Positions 59,797-64,000 of a stretch of DNA of 64,000 nucleotides are shown here, piece after piece. The stretch is from Alphaproteobacteria bacterium. GTDB taxonomy: Bacteria; Pseudomonadota; Alphaproteobacteria; CALKHQ01. Location of the stretch: contig JAWKYB010000002.1 of the NCBI GenBank assembly GCA_041396705.1, forward strand, positions 1 to 64,000. Direction: 5' to 3'. The position numbers and the translations under genes were made by a program. Position 1 is the stretch's first letter; each line of letters starts with the position of its first letter. The notes under the pieces are model-generated. The model did not search any database. It saw nothing but the letters and a program-made list of their open reading frames with translations, and was not told the DNA's origin.

Positions 59797-61311
59797 ATGA
59801 AGGCGACGGTGACCGCGCACAGCGACTATGCGATCGCGCGGATCGACGATCGGGTCTACGGCGCCTTCCTGGAGCATCTCGGGCGCGCGGTCTACAGCGG
59901 CATCTATGAGCCCGGCCATCCCACCGCCGATGCCGACGGCATGCGCGGCGACGTCGCCGAGCTGGTCCGCGCGCTCAGGATCCCGATGGTGCGCTACCCC
60001 GGCGGCAATTTCGTCTCGGCCTACAACTGGGAGGACGGCATCGGGCCGAAGGACCAGCGCCCGACCCGGCTCGACCTCGCCTGGCACACCGCGGAATCCA
60101 ACCACGTCGGCATCCACGAGTTCGCGTCGTGGTGCGACACCGTCGGCACCGACATGATGCTGGCGGTCAACCTCGGCTCGCGCGGGCTCGACGCGGCGCG
60201 CGCCTTCGTCGAATACGTCAATCATCCCGGCGGCAGCTACTGGAGCGACCTCCGCCGCAAGAACGGTCGGGCCGCGCCCTGGAACTGCCGGCTGTGGTGC
60301 CTGGGCAACGAGATGGACGGCCCCTGGCAGATCGGCCACAAGACCGCCGACGAATACGGCCACCTCGCCAACGAGACCGCCAAGGCGCTGCGCGCCTTCG
60401 ACCGGTCGCTGGAGCTGGTCGTGTGCGGGTCGTCGCACTCGCAGATGCCGACCTACCCGCAGTGGGAGGCGACCGTGCTCGAGCACACCTACGAGACGGT
60501 CGACCACATCTCGCTGCACATGTATTTCACCAACTACGAGAAGAACACGGCCAACTATCTGGCGCTGAGCCACGTGCTCGACGACTATATCGGTACGGTC
60601 GCCGGCATCATCGACTTCATCAAGGCGAAGAAGCGGTCCAAGAAGCGGGTGACGATCTCCTTCGACGAATGGAACGTCTGGTATCACACCCGCAAGCAGG
60701 ACCGCGCGTTCCTCGAGGGCCGCGACTGGCCGCATGCGCCGGCCCTGCTCGAGGACATCTACAACTTCGAGGACGTCCTCCAGGTCGGCTGCATCCTCAA
60801 CACCTTCATCCGCCGGGCCGACGTGGTGAAGATCGCCTGCATCGCCCAGCTGGTGAACGTCATCGCGCCGATCATGACCGAGACCGGCGGCCGGGCCTGG
60901 CGGCAGACGATCTACTATCCCTACCTGTTCGCCTCGCTGTACGGGCGCGGCACCGCCCTCAACCTCGCCGTCGACTGCCCGGCCTACGATGCCGACACCG
61001 CCGACAAGGTGCGCTTCGTCGACATCGCCGGCGTGCAGAACGACGACGGCATGCTGACCTTCTTCGCGGTCAACCGCCATGGCAGCGAATCCGCGACGCT
61101 CGACATCGGCCTGCATGGGTTCGCCACGCCGCGGCTCGCCCTGCACAAGACCATCCGCCACGACGACCTCGAGGCGGTGAACACGGCGGACGCACCCGAC
61201 AATGTCGCGCCGGTCGATGCCGCCGGCGCCGCGGTCGAGGACGGCCGCGTCAAGGCCGTGCTGGCGCCGCACTCCTACCACGTGATCCGGGTCGCGTTCG
61301 GCCGGCCGTAG
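59797..61311 (+). CDS. Alpha-L-arabinofuranosidase, GH51
   Basis: A 504-residue glycosidase that releases arabinose from arabinans or arabinoxylan oligosaccharides. General acid/base Glu172 is in CLGNEMDGPW and the nucleophile Glu291 in SFDEWNVWY; the early RYPGGNFVSAYNWEDGIGP is a GH51 hallmark. No signal peptide, so it acts on imported oligosaccharides. GGGGAGG before ATG 59797. Its neighbours are an ArsR-type regulator and, convergent, a sugar ABC importer. Confidence 0.95.
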   Translation: MKATVTAHSDYAIARIDDRVYGAFLEHLGRAVYSGIYEPGHPTADADGMRGDVAELVRALRIPMVRYPGGNFVSAYNWEDGIGPKDQRPTRLDLAWHTAESNHVGIHEFASWCDTVGTDMMLAVNLGSRGLDAARAFVEYVNHPGGSYWSDLRRKNGRAAPWNCRLWCLGNEMDGPWQIGHKTADEYGHLANETAKALRAFDRSLELVVCGSSHSQMPTYPQWEATVLEHTYETVDHISLHMYFTNYEKNTANYLALSHVLDDYIGTVAGIIDFIKAKKRSKKRVTISFDEWNVWYHTRKQDRAFLEGRDWPHAPALLEDIYNFEDVLQVGCILNTFIRRADVVKIACIAQLVNVIAPIMTETGGRAWRQTIYYPYLFASLYGRGTALNLAVDCPAYDADTADKVRFVDIAGVQNDDGMLTFFAVNRHGSESATLDIGLHGFATPRLALHKTIRHDDLEAVNTADAPDNVAPVDAAGAAVEDGRVKAVLAPHSYHVIRVAFGRP

Positions 61312-61355
61312 CGGCGAACGCCCCGCCTTCCATCGCTCTCTCTCCCTGACTTGTC

Positions 61356-61388
61356 ATCCCCGGGGCCCGACCCGGGGATTCTTTCTTC
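61356..61388. terminator. Terminator between GH51 and sugar ABC genes
   Basis: ATCCCCGGG-GCCCGA-CCCGGGGAT at 61356-61379, a perfect nine-base inverted repeat with a six-base loop, followed by TCTTTCTT. It serves the plus-strand GH51 gene and probably the convergent transporter operon as well. Confidence 0.75.
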
Positions 61389-61403
61389 GCGTCCCGTCCG
61401 CGG

Positions 61404-62291
61404 TCAGCCCTTGATCCCGGCGCTCAGCGTGATCGCCTGAGTGACCCGGCGCTGGAAGATCAGGTAGATGATCGCCACCGGCAGTGCCGCCATCACCGCC
61501 GCGGCAAGGTCGCGGGCGTAGTACACGCCGAAGGCATCGTTGACCTGGGTGATGCCGACCGTGATCGTCATCTGGTCCTCGTGGTTGACGGCAAGGAACG
61601 GCCACAGGAAGGCGTTCCACGCCCCGATGAAGGTGATCACCGCCAGCGCCGTCGTCACACCCCAGTTCATCGGCAGGAAGATGCGGAACAGCATCTGGAA
61701 GTGGCTGGCGCCGTCGATGACGGCGGCCTCGCGGTATTCGGGCGGCACGGAATCGAAGAACTGCTTGTAGACGATCACCACCACCGGGTGGATCAGCTGC
61801 GGCACGACGATGCCGGCCCAGCTGTCGAGGAAGCCCGCGTCGGCCATCAGGATGTAGTGGTTCACGATCAGCGCCGGGATCGGCACCATGAAGCTGGCCA
61901 GGATCATCCACCACAGCAGCCGCCGGCCGGGGAAGCGCAGCTGGGAGATCGCATAGCCCGCCATCACCCCCATCAGGATCACGCCCAGGGTGACCGCCGC
62001 CGACGTCACCAGCGAGTTCAGGTACCAGATGCCCATGTTGGTCTGGGTGATGACGTGGACATAGGCTTCCAGCGTGAAGGTGTCGGGCCACAGCTCCACA
62101 TAGGGCCGCACCACCTCCTGCTCCGGCTTCAGCGTCGTCACCGCCGACCAGTAGAGCGGGAACGCCCAGATCACCGCGCAGACCATCGTCAGCAGGGTCA
62201 GCGCCAGGCCGGCCTTGTCGAAATAGCGCACGCGCCGCGCCTGGATCTCGGTCATCGCGCCGGCGGCGCCGGAGGGGGCGTGCGCCGTCAT
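61404..62291 (-). CDS. Sugar ABC transporter permease (MalG type)
   Basis: A 295-residue permease of the carbohydrate (CUT1) class with six membrane segments. The EAA loop is PPEYREAAVIDGASHFQMLFRIFLPMNWG (about 188-216). The ATG at 62291 overlaps the MalF-type stop as ATGA. With its partner it forms the membrane channel of the arabinoside importer. No ATPase gene in the window; CUT1 systems often share one. Confidence 0.93.
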   Translation of the reverse strand: MTAHAPSGAAGAMTEIQARRVRYFDKAGLALTLLTMVCAVIWAFPLYWSAVTTLKPEQEVVRPYVELWPDTFTLEAYVHVITQTNMGIWYLNSLVTSAAVTLGVILMGVMAGYAISQLRFPGRRLLWWMILASFMVPIPALIVNHYILMADAGFLDSWAGIVVPQLIHPVVVIVYKQFFDSVPPEYREAAVIDGASHFQMLFRIFLPMNWGVTTALAVITFIGAWNAFLWPFLAVNHEDQMTITVGITQVNDAFGVYYARDLAAAVMAALPVAIIYLIFQRRVTQAITLSAGIKG

Positions 62292-63166
62292 CGCCCGCCC
62301 CGCGCCCGCAGCGATTGGTACTGCAGCACCGACACCACGACGATCAGCACGAACAGCGCCAGCGCGACCGTGGCGGCATAGCCGCCGCGGTTGTGCACGA
62401 ACGCCTGCTCGTAGATGTACTGCACCAGCACCATCGTGGTGTTGGTCCGGCCGCCCTGGGCGAACAGATAGACCTGGTCGAAGATCTTCAGCTGCAGGAT
62501 CAGCTGGATGGTCATCACCAGCGCCGTCACCGGCCAGATCAGCGGCCAGGTGATGCGGCGGAAGTTGACCCAGCGGTCGGCACCGTCCAGCGACGCCGCC
62601 TCGTACAGCTCCTTCGGGATGTTCCGCAGCCCGGCCAGGAACAGCAGGATCGAGAAGCCGCAGGTCCACCAGATCGTGACCAGGCCGACCGCGGGCATGA
62701 ACCATTCGTAGCGCCGCCACACCGCCACCGGCTCGCCGACGATGGGCTCCAGCACATACTGCGCGATCCCGAACTGCAGGTCGAACACCCATTGCCAGAT
62801 GCGGTAGACCACCGAGACCGGCAGGATGTAGGGCAGGAAGAACGCGGCCAGGATGCCGCTCTGCAGCCAGCCCTTGAGCCGGCTGACCATCAGCGCGATA
62901 CCCAGCGCGGTCAGCGTGCCGGGGATGACCGTCAGCAGCACGAAATACAGCGTGTTCCAGATCGCCGTGCCGAAGGTGCGGTCGCCGGTCAGCCGGTCGT
63001 AGTTCTTGAAGTCGTTCCACTCGCCGGCGCCGATCAGCGGCGCGTCGGTGAAGCTCAGCCAGGCCATCTGCAGCGACGGATAGATGAACATCCAGCCGTA
63101 CACGCACACGAACGGCCCGACCAGCAGCAGGGCCACCCAGCCCTCGCTTCGCCGCGTATTCGCCAT
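62288..63166 (-). CDS. Sugar ABC transporter permease (MalF type)
   Basis: A 292-residue CUT1 permease. First helix GWVALLLVGPFVCVYGWMFIYPSLQMAWLSF, and EAA loop IPKELYEAASLDGADRWVNFRRITWPLIWPV (about 187-217). Start at ATG 63166 (MANTRRSEG). It is 74 bases after the binding-protein gene and overlaps the MalG-type gene. Confidence 0.93.
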   Translation of the reverse strand: MANTRRSEGWVALLLVGPFVCVYGWMFIYPSLQMAWLSFTDAPLIGAGEWNDFKNYDRLTGDRTFGTAIWNTLYFVLLTVIPGTLTALGIALMVSRLKGWLQSGILAAFFLPYILPVSVVYRIWQWVFDLQFGIAQYVLEPIVGEPVAVWRRYEWFMPAVGLVTIWWTCGFSILLFLAGLRNIPKELYEAASLDGADRWVNFRRITWPLIWPVTALVMTIQLILQLKIFDQVYLFAQGGRTNTTMVLVQYIYEQAFVHNRGGYAATVALALFVLIVVVSVLQYQSLRARGGR

Positions 63167-63240
63167 ACCTCGTCCCGGCGCCATCGCGGATACCGGGCCG
63201 GCCCCGTGTCGCAGGGCCGGCCCGGACGGTCCCGTCCTGC

Positions 63241-64000
63241 CTATTCGAGGAAGTCCAGCTCGTCCTTCATCAGGCCGACCGCTTCCTCGGCGTCCATCTC
63301 ACCGTTGACGCTGGCGGTGAAACTGTTGCCCGCGGCGTCGAACATCGGCGAGGCGACGCCGGCATAGATCGACTTCGGGTCGTAGATCAGGTTCTGGGTC
63401 ACCACGGCATAGGTCGCGTTCGGCTCCATCGCCTGGTACTCGGCCGAGTCCGTCACCGCCTTCAGCGCCGGGATGTGGCCGGCGGTCGCCCAGAACAGAC
63501 CGTGGTTCAGCATCCACGAGATCACCGTCAGCACGGCCTCGCGCTTCTCCGGCGCCATCTCCTTGCCCTGGTTGTGCGGAATGGCGAAGGCATGGGAGTC
63601 GGCGTAGGTCGACGGGTGGTCGAAGAACACCGGCAGCTCGATCGCGCCCCACTCGAACAGCTCGCCCTTGTCGTACAGGTCGGCCATCGTCGGCACTTCC
63701 CAGACGCCGTTGATGTGCATCGCCGCCTCGCCCGAGGTGAACAGCGCGATCGCCGCCGGATATTCGGTATAGGCCGGCACATAGCCGTCGCCGCACCAGT
63801 CGGAGACGACGCGCAGCGCGTCCACCAGCTTCTCGTAGTTGTCGCCGGCCAGCCACTCGCCGTCGGTCAGCATCTCGCCGTCCTGCTGGCCCAGCAGCGA
63901 ATAGATCGTGCGGAACTGGAAGTTGCCGCCGGCGGTGAAGGTCGACATGCCCCAGGTGGTGCCGCCGTCCTGCAGCGCCTTCAGCGCCGCGGTGAAATTC
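63241..64000 (-). CDS. Sugar ABC transporter binding protein, 5' end outside the window
   Basis: The C-terminal ~253 residues of a family 1 extracellular solute-binding protein. Seen: NFTAALKALQDGGTTWGMSTFTAGGN at the window edge, then ALFTSGEAAMHINGVWEVP, typical of sugar binders, and the C-terminal lobe to DELDFLE. It is first of the importer genes here. The N-terminus with its signal peptide lies beyond base 64000. Confidence 0.92.
   Translation of the reverse strand, partial: NFTAALKALQDGGTTWGMSTFTAGGNFQFRTIYSLLGQQDGEMLTDGEWLAGDNYEKLVDALRVVSDWCGDGYVPAYTEYPAAIALFTSGEAAMHINGVWEVPTMADLYDKGELFEWGAIELPVFFDHPSTYADSHAFAIPHNQGKEMAPEKREAVLTVISWMLNHGLFWATAGHIPALKAVTDSAEYQAMEPNATYAVVTQNLIYDPKSIYAGVASPMFDAAGNSFTASVNGEMDAEEAVGLMKDELDFLE

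Overview
The window is GC-rich (visibly near 70%) chromosomal DNA, most likely from an alphaproteobacterium of the Rhodospirillales type. The evidence is the sufBCDS-E-T-A order with an Rrf2 regulator, dense ATGA/GTGA gene overlaps, many ABC uptake systems, an ECF41 sigma factor, and palindromic intergenic repeats typical of the class. No rRNA or replication origin is present. One tRNA (Pro-GGG) was found.

Layout. 1-7250: palindromic repeats, then a minus-strand Fe-S cluster operon (Rrf2 regulator, sufB, small membrane protein, sufC, sufD, sufS, sufE, sufT, sufA); sufS and sufE carry frameshifts. 7480-14800: a thiamine-diphosphate transketolase/E1-like enzyme, two MFS transporters, a DedA protein, and a small minus-strand operon of VOC protein, ArsR regulator and SRPBCC protein. 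14802-22431: a secreted coiled-coil protein, then a peptide-use cluster (M81 metallopeptidase, P1/NylC-type Ntn hydrolase, dipeptide-type binding protein with one frameshift, two permeases, no ATPase gene). 22548-24038: a NavAb-like sodium channel and an outer-membrane-type protein. 24380-31625: an NMT1-type ABC importer followed by an FAD oxidoreductase, a CoA-transferase, an enoyl-CoA hydratase and a LysR regulator, which reads as uptake and CoA-dependent breakdown of an organic acid. 31672-32951: a decayed IS481 element beside tRNA-Pro.

33145-49874: a minus-strand podovirus-like (T7-type) phage block. In transcription order it holds a ~3.1 kb heavily frameshifted gene, capsid protein, a small head-type protein, an inserted VOC gene with a ~190 bp tandem-repeat array, tail tube A and B homologues, gp13-like and gp14-like proteins, three unknown genes, a tail fibre, an AT-rich SGNH-like cargo gene, and a lysis cassette (XhlA-like, endolysin, overlapping Rz/Rz1). 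Portal, terminase, integrase and replication genes are not seen here, so this looks like an incomplete or domesticated element.

50017-64000: oxyR with katG and a near-ideal OxyR operator between them, small hypotheticals, an AhpD-like/ECF41 sigma pair, a beta-hydroxyacid dehydrogenase, a frameshifted GMC oxidoreductase, and an arabinoside-use locus (ArsR-type regulator, GH51 arabinofuranosidase, convergent sugar ABC transporter running off the window).

Indels cluster in sufE/sufS, the IS481 and the 46.7-49.9 kb gene, with single ones in the peptide binding protein and the GMC gene. Some are probably assembly or sequencing errors (sufS is normally essential); others look like real decay.
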